From Lachnospiraceae bacterium (GTDB lineage: Bacteria; Bacillota; Clostridia; Lachnospirales; Lachnospiraceae): a stretch of DNA of 64,000 nucleotides. The notes beneath the pieces were generated by a model, which saw only the letters and a program-made list of their open reading frames with translations, ran no database searches and was not told the origin of the DNA. The stretch lies in contig JAIKVW010000030.1 of NCBI GenBank assembly GCA_024685315.1, positions 1 through 64,000 on the forward strand, in the 5' to 3' direction. Shown piece after piece: positions 9,124 to 20,062 of this stretch (positions are counted from its first letter, which is position 1; each line of letters starts with the position of its first letter). A program made the translations under genes and the position numbers.

Positions 9124-9798
9124 ATGGACAACAAGACTTCTGCGCCCGTGAGGTGGCTGATCACGGCCGCTGCCATTATTTCATTCGCGCTTTTTATCAT
9201 TTCAGCTTCGATAGCTGTGCCGATAGTAATCCGGCCATTCTATTACGCGCAGGTGAAGATCCTGAAGATAGAAGAGACCACCGGCTACACATATGATGAG
9301 ATCACTGAGGCTTACGATGAGATGATGGACTACTGCCTCGGGCTGGACGATGAGTTCGGGACCGGGACGCTCGTCTGGTCAGAATCCGGGAGGGATCATT
9401 TCGCCGACTGCAGAAGCCTTTTCATACTCGACCTGACCGTACTTGGAGTGACATCGGCTTTCCTGATCATATACGCGGTCCTGAAGAAGTTTGCGGGGAT
9501 CAGGCCCTGCTGGCTAAAAGGGCGCAGCCCCTGCTTCTGGGCGGGGCTTGGGGTGCTGGTCTCGTTCGCGGTGATCGCGGGGCTGGGCTCCATAGACTTT
9601 GACAGGACATTCGTAATATTCCACAAGATCTTCTTCCCGGGGAAGACCAACTGGGTCTTCTATCCGGAGTATGACGAGATAATAAAGATCCTTCCGGAGA
9701 CATTTTTCATGAACTGCGCGATCCTCATAGTCACAGTACTCGCGATCCTGTGCGTGATCGCCATGATCGCCGGAAGGAAGTCCCGGAAAGGGGACTGA
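9124..9798 (+). CDS. TIGR01906/DUF1461 family integral membrane protein
   Basis: A 224-residue membrane protein with four clear hydrophobic segments (about 13-35, 98-118, 139-158 and 195-214). The large extracytoplasmic loop carries the YDEMMDYC pattern followed by SESGRDHFADCRSLF, which matches the DUF1461/TIGR01906 family of unknown function found in Firmicutes. The ATG lies 18 bases after the terminator above; a clear SD is lacking (AAGGATTTAAGAGTT precedes it). It stands alone between terminator and carB promoter. No function is proposed. Confidence 0.8.
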   Translation: MDNKTSAPVRWLITAAAIISFALFIISASIAVPIVIRPFYYAQVKILKIEETTGYTYDEITEAYDEMMDYCLGLDDEFGTGTLVWSESGRDHFADCRSLFILDLTVLGVTSAFLIIYAVLKKFAGIRPCWLKGRSPCFWAGLGVLVSFAVIAGLGSIDFDRTFVIFHKIFFPGKTNWVFYPEYDEIIKILPETFFMNCAILIVTVLAILCVIAMIAGRKSRKGD

Positions 9799-9835
9799 AA
9801 GTACGGATAAACTGTACAAAAAATAATCCTTAAAA

Positions 9836-9853
9836 AATGCATTTTTATTCACA
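9836..9853 (-). promoter_or_regulatory. Candidate ARG box (ArgR/AhrC operator) upstream of carB
   Basis: Read on the minus strand this is TGTGAATAAAAATGCATT. It matches the Bacillus AhrC consensus as I recall it (CATGAATAAAAATKCAAK) at 15 of 18 positions. It covers the -35 element of the carB promoter. A weaker second copy of the core, ATAAAAATGC, lies in the other orientation at 9879-9888 just past the -10, giving a 10-base inverted repeat around the promoter. Repression of carB by arginine is inferred. Confidence 0.55.
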
Positions 9854-9877
9854 CTTAATTTTTCAAAATGATATAAT
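9848..9877 (+). promoter_or_regulatory. Promoter for carB
   Basis: TTCACA (9848-9853) and a perfect TATAAT (9872-9877), 18 bases apart, in an AT-rich region 57 bases before the carB ATG. No PyrR-type anti-terminator/terminator pair is visible in the short leader. Confidence 0.55.
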
Positions 9878-9933
9878 CATAAAAATGCGTAAAAATCTAT
9901 TATAAAATCATCAGACCGCAGGGAGGCCACTAA

Positions 9934-13167
<3,234 letters not shown>

Positions 13168-13170
13168 ATG

Positions 13171-13218
13171 TAATAGATAACCCAGGAAGGGCGTAAGCTC
13201 TTCCTGGGTTATCTATTA
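13171..13218 (+). terminator. Long perfect hairpin after carB
   Basis: A 19-base arm (13171-13189, starting TAATAGATAACC) pairs perfectly with 13200-13218 across a 10-base loop, four bases after the carB stop. No T-run follows, so it may act as a transcript-end stabiliser or factor-dependent terminator rather than a classic intrinsic terminator. Confidence 0.6.
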
Positions 13219-13237
13219 TCAAAGAAATCAAAACCCC

Positions 13238-13303
13238 AGAGCTAATAAATATCCCCGGGAAACGATTCACGATAGTGTGTTTCCGGGGATATTTATTAGC
13301 TCT
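13238..13303 (-). terminator. Long inverted repeat at the end of the zinc-ribbon gene
   Basis: A 21-base arm at 13238-13258 is perfectly complementary to 13283-13303, enclosing a 24-base loop. It abuts the stop codon of the minus-strand zinc-ribbon gene, and the minus-strand transcript then reads GGGGTTTTGATTTCTTTG. It probably terminates that transcript and may also stop read-through from carB. Confidence 0.6.
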
Positions 13304-14392
13304 TTAATCTGCTTCTTCTGATTTATATACGATTCCGGTGAGGCTCTTTGTAACTGTATATTGCTTTCCGGGGTCTATTGACGACCATTCCGGGAAGCTT
13401 TTCTGCAAGGTCCGCGTCTTTCCGGAATCATCCGTCAGCACGATGTCGTAGTACTCGGTCCGGATAGTGTCGCGCTGGTTGTCTCCGAGGGTGTACTCGC
13501 TGCTCCAGTAGGGATCGTGATCATTTCCGGAGGACCTGTAGGTTGCGGTCTCCACCCACCTGTCAATATCGTAGTAGTATTTCGTTGCGTAGACGGGATC
13601 CTCGCGGTAGACAGGCTGCTGTACGTATTCGGTGTAGTATTCCGTGACGTACCTGGGGATCTGGTGCTCGATCTCGCTGAAGGTGCCGTTGCCGTTGTCC
13701 TGGTAGGTGATCTCGGTATCGTACCCGGCAAGCACTGTCTTTGCACGCTGAACCGCAACGGTCTCATAATGGTCGATCACCTGCTCGTAACCGTAGAATT
13801 CTCTCTGTCCTGTAACATTGTAAGCACCGGACGGCTGCGACCACCCTGATTCATGGTATGTGGTGAGGGTCTCGACGGTAACTGTCCGGGTCCAGTCATA
13901 GCCGGTCACTGTCTCCGACTTATGGACGAGCGGAGCGAACATCACCACCATAAGTATAATAATGACTGCCAGGACTGCTATGAGGGCTTTGGGCGAAGCA
14001 GAGCGGCGGCTTCCTGAACGATATGGATCCATGGCCTGTTCCTGGGCCTGTTCCGGGGTGATATCGTCTTTCTTATCACCGTATTCCTTATCGGATGCGT
14101 CGCGGGGCCCGCCGCAGGAGACACAGGTCTTGTCGCGCCAGTTGTTAAGCTGGCCGCAGTAAGGGCAGAGCCATTCCTTGTGCTGGCCGTCGTTTTCGTC
14201 CTTGCCGATGCCCGCGCTCTCGAGTTCCTCGTCGCCTACGGTGTCTTCGGCAGAATCCATGTAATACTTTATATCAAGAGGTTTACCGCTTCCGCAGTTA
14301 GGACATTTGTCAATAAGGCCGTCGATGTGTTTTGACTTGCAGTAAGGGCAGTCCCAGAATCCGCGGATGACTTTTCCGGTCCTTTTTTCCAT
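13304..14392 (-). CDS. Double zinc-ribbon, single-pass membrane protein
   Basis: A 362-residue protein of unknown function. The N-terminus has two four-cysteine zinc ribbons: CPYC...CPNC (Cys15, 18, 30, 33) and CPYC...CVSC (Cys76, 79, 90, 93). An acidic linker leads to one membrane segment at about 136-155. The C-terminal ~205 residues, presumably outside the cell, are rich in Tyr, Thr and Val with repeated YxTEYVQQPVY-like stretches. There is no cleavable signal. It is transcribed alone, divergently from the GNAT gene. A membrane sensor or cell-envelope role is possible but not shown. An AGGTAAC-type SD precedes the ATG. Confidence 0.8.
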   Translation of the reverse strand: MEKRTGKVIRGFWDCPYCKSKHIDGLIDKCPNCGSGKPLDIKYYMDSAEDTVGDEELESAGIGKDENDGQHKEWLCPYCGQLNNWRDKTCVSCGGPRDASDKEYGDKKDDITPEQAQEQAMDPYRSGSRRSASPKALIAVLAVIIILMVVMFAPLVHKSETVTGYDWTRTVTVETLTTYHESGWSQPSGAYNVTGQREFYGYEQVIDHYETVAVQRAKTVLAGYDTEITYQDNGNGTFSEIEHQIPRYVTEYYTEYVQQPVYREDPVYATKYYYDIDRWVETATYRSSGNDHDPYWSSEYTLGDNQRDTIRTEYYDIVLTDDSGKTRTLQKSFPEWSSIDPGKQYTVTKSLTGIVYKSEEAD

Positions 14393-14433
14393 CTGTTACC
14401 TCCAATAGCAATAAAAGAGTAATCACAAATATA

Positions 14434-14462
14434 ATTATAATATCTGTCATAAAGAAAGTAAA
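14434..14462 (-). promoter_or_regulatory. Promoter for the zinc-ribbon gene
   Basis: On the minus strand, TTTACT (14462-14457) and TATAAT (14439-14434) are 17 bases apart, about 40 bases upstream of the start codon in an AT-rich divergent gap. A TATAAT at 14531-14536 faces the other way toward the GNAT gene but lacks a good -35. Confidence 0.45.
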
Positions 14463-14577
14463 CCGCGCCGGAAGCGAAATAGGGCCTTTGTTTCTCTCCG
14501 GGAGTAATAGCCTTGTATGTAAGTATATGGTATAATACAAAAAATGGATATTGCAGTAAAGAAAGGAGGCGGCGCGC

Positions 14578-14883
14578 ATGGAATTTATTCATGAAAAGGA
14601 CCGCATTTACGCAGAGGACGGGAACGGAAAACTCATAGCTGAGATCCTTTTCCCGGCAAAGGACGGAGTTGCCACGATCACACATACTTTCACGGATGAC
14701 TCCCTCCGGGGCCAGGGTATCGCAGGAAAGCTTGTCCAGGCTGCCTGCGAGAGCATAAAGGCCGACGGCAACCGGATAGCAGCCACCTGCTCATACGCGG
14801 TGGTCTGGCTGCAGAAGCATCCGGAGTATGAAGCCATAGAGAATAACGACCCGCTGTCATGCAGTATTTTTGGAAAGCACTGA
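14578..14883 (+). CDS. Small GNAT-family N-acetyltransferase (YjdJ-like)
   Basis: A 101-residue protein of the short, single-domain GNAT class. The acetyl-CoA loop reads DDSLRGQGIAGKLV (about residues 40-53), corresponding to the R/QxxGxG/A motif, and the segment CSYAVVWLQKHPEY matches the C-terminal part of the family. The substrate is unknown; known relatives are poorly characterised. A strong SD (AAAGGAGG) lies 8-9 bases before the ATG. The SPFH gene follows after 40 bases without an obvious terminator, so the two may be co-transcribed. Confidence 0.85.
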   Translation: MEFIHEKDRIYAEDGNGKLIAEILFPAKDGVATITHTFTDDSLRGQGIAGKLVQAACESIKADGNRIAATCSYAVVWLQKHPEYEAIENNDPLSCSIFGKH

Positions 14884-14923
14884 ACTTTTCGGTAAACACT
14901 GTTTTTTAGGAGGAAATATATAA

Positions 14924-15964
14924 ATGGGAGACATTTTCGGTAAGATAATAGGACTTGTGATACTTGTTATCGTTGTTGCTATCATTGTATCAAATATCCG
15001 CATAGTTCCTCAGGCCCAGGCATATATAATTGAGCATCTCGGAAGGTATAAGGCTACCTGGAACGCAGGACTTCACATCAAGATCCCCTTCTTCGAGAGG
15101 ATCGTGCGCAAGATGTCGCTGAAGGAGCAGGTGCTGGACTTTCCGCCCCAGCCCGTTATCACAAAGGATAACGTTACGATGCAGATCGACTCCGTCGTGT
15201 TCTGCAGGATCTTTGATCCGAAGCTTTTCACCTACGGTATCGAGAACGCGGTGACCGGTCTTCAGAACCTTGCCGCTACTACCCTCAGAAATATTATTGG
15301 TGAGATGGAGCTCGACGCGACGCTCACCAGCCGTGACATTATCAACAGCAAGATGCAGGTTATCCTTGACGAGGCTACCGATCCCTGGGGCCTTAAGGTG
15401 ACAAGGGTCGAGATCAAGAATATCCAGCCGCCCCGCGAGATCGAGGAAGTCATGACCAAGCAGATGAGGGCGGAGCGTGAGCGCCGTCAGACAGTGCTTG
15501 AGGCGAAGGCCCACCAGGAAGCGGTAGTTAGCCGCGCAGAAGGTGACAAGAGGGCGAAGATCCTTGCCGCAGAGGCTGAGAGAGATGCGAAGATCGCAAT
15601 GGCCGAAGGTGAGTCAAGGCGTATCGAGCTGGTCTACGAGGCTCAGGCGGAAGGTCTGAAGAAGCTGAATGAGGCGAACGTCTCTCCGGCTGTCCTTAAG
15701 CTGAAAGGCCTTGACGCTCTCAAGGACGTAGCTGACGGCCAGGCTACCAAGATCTATATGCCGAGCGATATCGCGAATGTAGTTACATCCCTCGGTATCC
15801 TCGGCGAGTCCCTCGGGATCGGATCTGCGGTAAACCCGGAGCCCGGCACCAGGAAGGCTCCTGCGGAGGTCCCGGCTGACCCCTGCATAAACGAGAATAC
15901 CGGTAAAGGCGGCAGAGAGGCCGCTGCGGCGACCGCTAAGATCAATCAGAGCCTCGGAAGGTAA
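14924..15964 (+). CDS. SPFH/Band 7 membrane protein (paraslipin/QmcA-like)
   Basis: A 346-residue stomatin-like protein that would organise membrane microdomains and influence membrane proteases. Residues ~6-25 form the N-terminal anchor. The Band 7 domain follows (VPQAQAYIIEHLGRYKATWNAGLHIKIPFFE), then the coiled-coil KQMRAERERRQTVLEAKAHQEA with its EGDKRAKILAAEAERDAKIA continuation. A paraslipin-type segment (AVLKLKGLDALKDVADGQATKIYMPSD) and a low-complexity tail end it. There is no NfeD partner next to it. SD: AGGAGGAAAT. It is followed by a clear terminator. Confidence 0.92.
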   Translation: MGDIFGKIIGLVILVIVVAIIVSNIRIVPQAQAYIIEHLGRYKATWNAGLHIKIPFFERIVRKMSLKEQVLDFPPQPVITKDNVTMQIDSVVFCRIFDPKLFTYGIENAVTGLQNLAATTLRNIIGEMELDATLTSRDIINSKMQVILDEATDPWGLKVTRVEIKNIQPPREIEEVMTKQMRAERERRQTVLEAKAHQEAVVSRAEGDKRAKILAAEAERDAKIAMAEGESRRIELVYEAQAEGLKKLNEANVSPAVLKLKGLDALKDVADGQATKIYMPSDIANVVTSLGILGESLGIGSAVNPEPGTRKAPAEVPADPCINENTGKGGREAAAATAKINQSLGR

Positions 15965-16003
15965 GGCCCTGCAGAAAGAATTTACTATAAAATGACCGTT
16001 TCC

Positions 16004-16056
16004 GGCGTTTCAGGGGGAAAAAGCCCTGGGACGCCATATTGTTTTATTTGTTTTTA
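16004..16056 (+). terminator. Intrinsic terminator after the SPFH gene
   Basis: GGCGTTTCAGGG (16004-16015) pairs with CCCTGGGACGCC (16024-16035), using two G-U pairs, over an 8-base loop. It is followed by a T-rich run ending in TTTTT at 16051-16055. Confidence 0.85.
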
Positions 16057-16060
16057 CATG

Positions 16061-16089
16061 TTGACTTTGCCGCTTTAAAGCGGTATAAT
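16061..16089 (+). promoter_or_regulatory. Strong promoter with palindromic operator for the TrpXYZ-like operon
   Basis: TTGACT (16061-16066) and TATAAT (16084-16089) are 17 bases apart, close to consensus. The last 14 bases of the spacer, CCGCTTTAAAGCGG (16070-16083), form a perfect palindrome that touches the -10. A regulator bound there would block RNA polymerase. The regulator is not identified; no repressor gene is adjacent. Confidence 0.8.
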
Positions 16090-16152
16090 CCCTGAACAGT
16101 TAAGCATTTTATTGGTGTTCAGAATAAGTCTGAATAAGAAAGGGAGAAAAAC

Positions 16153-17160
16153 ATGAAGAATATGAAGAAGATAACCGGCATTGCCCTTTGCGCGGCTATG
16201 GCAATCACTCTCGGGGCATGCAGCTCATCCTCGTCTGCTTCCGGCAGTTCCGCAGAGACTGAGGCAGCAGAGCAGAAGACTTATACTATCGGAACCTGCC
16301 AGATAGTGCAGCATGTAGCGCTTGACGCGGCTACACAGGGATTTAAGGACGCACTTACCGAGGAGTTCGGGGACGCAGTAGTATTTGACGAGCAGAACGC
16401 CCAGGGCGATTCCGGAAACTGCGCTGCCATTATTAACCAGTTCGTTTCCGACGGTGTTGACCTTATCCTTGCAAACGCTACCCCTCCTCTTCAGGCGGCA
16501 GCAGCAGGGACCAGCGAGATCCCGATCCTCGGAACTTCCGTAACCGATTACGCAAGCGCTCTTGAGATCGAAGACTGGACCGGCACAGTAGGCGGAAATA
16601 TTTCCGGTACTTCTGACCTTGCTCCTCTTGACGGGCAGGCAGCCATCATCCAGGAACTCTTCCCTGACGCAGAGAAGGTCGGCCTTCTTTACTGCTCGGC
16701 AGAGGCAAATTCACAGTATCAGGTAGACACCATCAAGGGCTACCTCGAAGGGCTTGATTTCACCTGCGAATACTATGCATTCAGCGATTCAAATGACCTC
16801 GCGTCAGTTGTTACCGCCGCTGCATCAGAGTGCGACGTCATCTATGTTCCTACCGACAATACCGCTGCTTCCAATACCGGTATCATCGATTCTATCTGCC
16901 TTGAGGCAAAGGTCCCTGTAGTTGCCGGCGAGGAAGGCATCTGCAAGGGCTGCGGAGTTGCTACCCTTTCCATCAACTACTATGATCTCGGCTATGCTAC
17001 CGGCCAGATGGCTATCGAAGTCCTGAACGGCGCTGACATCAGCACCATGCCTGTACAGTACGCTCCTCAGTTCACCAAGGAGTACTGCGCATCAAGGTGT
17101 GAGGCTCTCGGGATCACCGTTCCCGATGATTATGCAGCAATTGACGAAAGTGCAGAATAA
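16153..17160 (+). CDS. ABC transporter substrate-binding lipoprotein (TrpX-like)
   Basis: A 335-residue extracellular lipoprotein: signal peptide with lipobox ITLGAC (Cys23), then a Ser-rich linker and an ABC_sub_bind (PF04392) domain from YTIGTCQIVQHVALDAATQGF. Family members in Streptococcus (TrpX) are linked to tryptophan/tyrosine uptake; the ligand here is inferred only from this similarity. It is first in an operon with a permease and an ATPase. An attenuator-like hairpin separates it from the permease, which would allow the binding protein to be made in excess. SD: AAGGGAGAAA. Confidence 0.9.
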   Translation: MKNMKKITGIALCAAMAITLGACSSSSSASGSSAETEAAEQKTYTIGTCQIVQHVALDAATQGFKDALTEEFGDAVVFDEQNAQGDSGNCAAIINQFVSDGVDLILANATPPLQAAAAGTSEIPILGTSVTDYASALEIEDWTGTVGGNISGTSDLAPLDGQAAIIQELFPDAEKVGLLYCSAEANSQYQVDTIKGYLEGLDFTCEYYAFSDSNDLASVVTAAASECDVIYVPTDNTAASNTGIIDSICLEAKVPVVAGEEGICKGCGVATLSINYYDLGYATGQMAIEVLNGADISTMPVQYAPQFTKEYCASRCEALGITVPDDYAAIDESAE

Positions 17161-17204
17161 TTAGTATATTCTTTTCAGATTTAATATGATAGAATAATCA
17201 CCAA

Positions 17205-17247
17205 AGCGGGAGGAGCATCCTAAGCTTCTCCCGCTGAATTTTACTTT
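17205..17247 (+). terminator. Intercistronic hairpin/attenuator between binding protein and permease
   Basis: AGCGGGAGGAGC (17205-17216) pairs with GCTTCTCCCGCT (17224-17235) with one G-U pair and a 7-base loop. It is followed by GAATTTTACTTTTG. It probably lowers read-through into the permease/ATPase genes or protects the 3' end of the binding-protein mRNA. Confidence 0.65.
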
Positions 17248-17296
17248 TGAAGACCGCAGAGCTGCCTTAGCAGGCGCGGTCCGAGTTCAGGAGGTT

Positions 17297-18229
17297 ATGG
17301 TTTTGGCGATCAGTTCACTGCTGAATGCACTTCCCGGCGCGGTTTCCCAGGGACTTATCTGGGGGATAATGGCGATCGGGGTGTGGATCACTTTCAGGAT
17401 ATTAAGCATTTCGGATCTTACCGTTGACGGGTCCTTCGCGACCGGAGGCGCGACCTGCATAATGATGATGGTCACCGGGCACAATGTCTGGGTGTCGCTC
17501 ATCGTTGCCATTCTTGCGGGAGCGGCAGCAGGGCTTGCTACAGGCCTTCTTCATACCTTTATGGGCATTCCCGCGATACTTTCCGGAATCTTAACGCAGA
17601 TCGCGCTGTGGTCTGTGAACCTGAAGATAATGGGCAAGGCGAACCAGTCGATCAATGTAGACAAGTACAGCCTTCTGGTCTCAATGAGATTCCTGAAGAA
17701 CGCCAACCCGCTGAAGAACCCCCTGTTCGTGGTCGCGATATTCATCATTGTGCTCATCGCTCTCCTGTACTGGTTCTTCGGCCGCGAGATCGGCGCTTCG
17801 ATACGTGCTACGGGCTGCAATGAGGCAATGGCCCGCGCACAGGGTATCAATACCAATTTCAACAAGGTCTTCGGACTGATGCTGGCAAACGGTCTGGTCG
17901 CCCTTTCCGGCGCGCTGCTCGCGCAGTATCAGGGATTCGCAGATATCAATATGGGCAGGGGCGCGATCGTCATCGGACTTGCCGCCGTTGTCATAGGTGA
18001 AGCGCTCTTTGAGAGGATATTCAAGAACTTCGCGCTCAGGATGCTCGGCGTTGCCTTAGGATCCATCATATATTATCTGGTGCTTCAGTTCATAATGTGG
18101 CTCGGAGTAGATACGGACCTCCTGAAACTCTTCTCGGCCATTCTCGTTGCGGTCTTCCTTGCAGTGCCTTACTGGAAAGGAAAGTATTTCGCGAAGCCCG
18201 TTAAGGCAGGAGGCAACGGCAATGCTTGA
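17297..18229 (+). CDS. ABC transporter permease (TrpY-like, BPD_transp_2 family)
   Basis: A 310-residue membrane protein with about eight to nine hydrophobic segments and the hallmark opening LPGAVSQGLIWGIMAIGVWITFRIL...DLTVDGSFATGGA of the branched-chain/sugar type permease family (PF02653). The conserved cytoplasmic loop GREIGASIRATGCNEAMARAQGIN fits the ATPase contact. The AGGAGG SD at 17289-17294 is only 2 bases from the ATG, so the TTG two codons later (17303), at 8 bases, may be the true start. The stop lies inside the ATPase gene (8-base overlap). Confidence 0.9.
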   Translation: MVLAISSLLNALPGAVSQGLIWGIMAIGVWITFRILSISDLTVDGSFATGGATCIMMMVTGHNVWVSLIVAILAGAAAGLATGLLHTFMGIPAILSGILTQIALWSVNLKIMGKANQSINVDKYSLLVSMRFLKNANPLKNPLFVVAIFIIVLIALLYWFFGREIGASIRATGCNEAMARAQGINTNFNKVFGLMLANGLVALSGALLAQYQGFADINMGRGAIVIGLAAVVIGEALFERIFKNFALRMLGVALGSIIYYLVLQFIMWLGVDTDLLKLFSAILVAVFLAVPYWKGKYFAKPVKAGGNGNA

Positions 18230-19016
18230 TGTAAAGAATATTTATAAGACTTTTAATCCCGGGACCGTAAATGAAAAGACGGCCCTCAGGAACGTCAGCC
18301 TGCAGCTTTCGGACGGCGATTTCGTGACCGTAATTGGCGGGAACGGCGCCGGCAAATCGACCCTCCTTAACGCGGTCGCAGGATCATTTATCGTAGACGA
18401 AGGCCAGATCCTGATCGATGGGATCGACGTTACGAAGACGCCTGAATACCAGCGTGCGAAATATCTCGGCAGGGTATTCCAGGATCCGCATAACGGCACT
18501 GCCGCAACAATGGAGATCCAGGAGAACCTCGCGCTCGCCAAAAGGCGCGGTGAGAAGAGGACCCTGAGGGTCGGTATCACGAAGCAGGAGACCGAAGAGT
18601 ACAGGGAACTTCTGAAGACTCTTGATCTGGGCCTCGAAGACCGAATGACAGCAAAGGTCGGACTTCTCTCCGGAGGCCAGAGGCAGGCAGTAACGCTCCT
18701 CATGGCTACGCTTAAAAAGCCGAAGATCCTGCTGCTCGACGAGCACACCGCTGCGCTTGACCCCAAGACCGCGGCCAAGGTGCTTGAGACCACGGACATG
18801 CTGGTAGGCAAGGACAATCTGACGACCATCATGATCACTCACAATATGCGCGACGCGATCAAGCACGGCAACAGGCTTATCATGATGAACGAGGGAAGGA
18901 TAATCCTTGACATAAGGGGAGAAGAGAAGATGAAGCTTACGGTTGCGGACCTTCTCCAGAAATTCGAGGAAGTCAGCGGCCAGGAATTCGCGAATGACCA
19001 GGCGCTGCTGTCATAA
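18222..19016 (+). CDS. ABC transporter ATP-binding protein (TrpZ-like)
   Basis: A 264-residue ABC ATPase that energises the TrpX/TrpY-like importer. Walker A is GGNGAGKS, the signature is LSGGQRQAVTL, Walker B is ILLLDEHTAALDPKT, and the switch histidine is in MITHNMRDAIKHG. The ATG at 18222 follows GGCAGGAGG at 8 bases; the frame is open further upstream, but that extension only overlaps the permease gene. It is the last gene of the operon. Confidence 0.93.
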   Translation: MLDVKNIYKTFNPGTVNEKTALRNVSLQLSDGDFVTVIGGNGAGKSTLLNAVAGSFIVDEGQILIDGIDVTKTPEYQRAKYLGRVFQDPHNGTAATMEIQENLALAKRRGEKRTLRVGITKQETEEYRELLKTLDLGLEDRMTAKVGLLSGGQRQAVTLLMATLKKPKILLLDEHTAALDPKTAAKVLETTDMLVGKDNLTTIMITHNMRDAIKHGNRLIMMNEGRIILDIRGEEKMKLTVADLLQKFEEVSGQEFANDQALLS

Positions 19017-19064
19017 CAGCGCGTTGCAGACCGTATTGATGTACAGATATTAAAAAACAAAAGA

Positions 19065-19091
19065 GGTGCAGTCCTGAATGTGGGCTGCACC
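19065..19091. terminator. Bidirectional terminator between convergent TrpZ-like and DegV genes
   Basis: GGTGCAGTCC (19065-19074) pairs with GGGCTGCACC (19082-19091) around a 7-base loop, with one G-U pair. The plus strand continues ATTTTAG and the minus strand TCTTTTGTTTTTTAA, so it should work in both directions, best for degV. Confidence 0.8.
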
Positions 19092-19122
19092 ATTTTAGTG
19101 TCCTATAAATGACCGGATCACC

Positions 19123-20016
19123 TTATCTGTCCTTCTTCTCGGACCAGTGGAAGAGTGTGAGACCGCCGGGGCCGAGGTGTGCTCCGACAACGGGACCTAC
19201 ATAGTTGATGTAGATCTTTCCGACCGGGAGGCCGGTCTTCTCGATCATCTCTTTAAGTGCGAGAGCGTCTTCTTCACAGTCGCAGTGGCTGATCAGGATG
19301 CGCTGTCCTTCGGGGTCCTTGATGGTGCCGGCCATGATGTCAACCATCTTCTTGAGCGCAGCCTTGCGTCCGCGGACCTTCTGTATGACGGGGAGATGGC
19401 CATCGGAGTCAATATGGCCTACAGGCTTTATGTTCAGAGCTGTTCCGACGAATGCGGAGACGCCGCTGACCCTTCCGCCGCGCTTAAGATGCATCAGGTC
19501 GTCAACGGTCCATGAATAGTGCATCTCGAGGGCATGTTTCTTGACCCATGCTGCATTGTCTTCGATCGACATGCCGTTATTGCGGTTCTCTGCCACATAT
19601 GATGTGAGAAGTCCCTGTCCGCCTGTAGCGCCCAGTGAATCGATTACATACATTTTGCGCTCAGGGAACTTTTCCTTAAGCTCCTGGAGAGCCAGAAGGC
19701 CGGACTCATAGGTCTTGGAGAGGCCGCTGGAGAGGGAAAGGTATATAAAATCCTCGCCGTTTTCAAGTATAGGAGTAAAGTAGTCAAGGTAATTTTGGGG
19801 AGTGATCTGAGCCGTTGTAGGCTGCAGCTGCTCCTCACGGACCAGCCTGTAGAATTCCTCAGGCTCCATCTCGGCCTGGTCGAGGGTCTCATAGAAAGTC
19901 TTGCCGTTTCCCAGGTCTACAAGCATGGGAATAACTTCAATGCCGAATTCTGATGCGAACTCATGAACGGTATCCCCCGCAGCGTCAGTAATAACGCGAT
20001 AGTCGTTTCTTGCCAT
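19123..20016 (-). CDS. DegV family protein (fatty-acid binding, FakB-like)
   Basis: A 297-residue DegV-fold protein. The N-terminal ITDAAGDT and the central TTAQITPQNYLDYF and LSSGLSKTYESG segments line the fatty-acid pocket in DegV/FakB proteins, which hand bound fatty acids to the kinase FakA. The segment DLMHLKRGGRVSG is also diagnostic. The C-terminal GPVVGAHLGPGGLTLF is intact. No fakA gene lies next to it. It diverges from a MerR gene across a short AT-rich gap; AGGC-type SD before the ATG is weak (GGAGGCAATT). Confidence 0.93.
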   Translation of the reverse strand: MARNDYRVITDAAGDTVHEFASEFGIEVIPMLVDLGNGKTFYETLDQAEMEPEEFYRLVREEQLQPTTAQITPQNYLDYFTPILENGEDFIYLSLSSGLSKTYESGLLALQELKEKFPERKMYVIDSLGATGGQGLLTSYVAENRNNGMSIEDNAAWVKKHALEMHYSWTVDDLMHLKRGGRVSGVSAFVGTALNIKPVGHIDSDGHLPVIQKVRGRKAALKKMVDIMAGTIKDPEGQRILISHCDCEEDALALKEMIEKTGLPVGKIYINYVGPVVGAHLGPGGLTLFHWSEKKDR

Positions 20017-20062
20017 AATTGCCTCCGCATTTATATGTGATTACATTTCATGATTTTAATGT

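Noticed and set aside
9799..9933. PyrR-type attenuator before carB
   Set aside because: The leader is too short and has no terminator/antiterminator pair; the visible signals are a promoter and an ARG box.
18147..18221. Longer TrpZ-like ATPase starting in the permease gene
   Set aside because: The added residues do not belong to the ABC fold; the ATG at 18222 has a good SD and a typical N-terminus.
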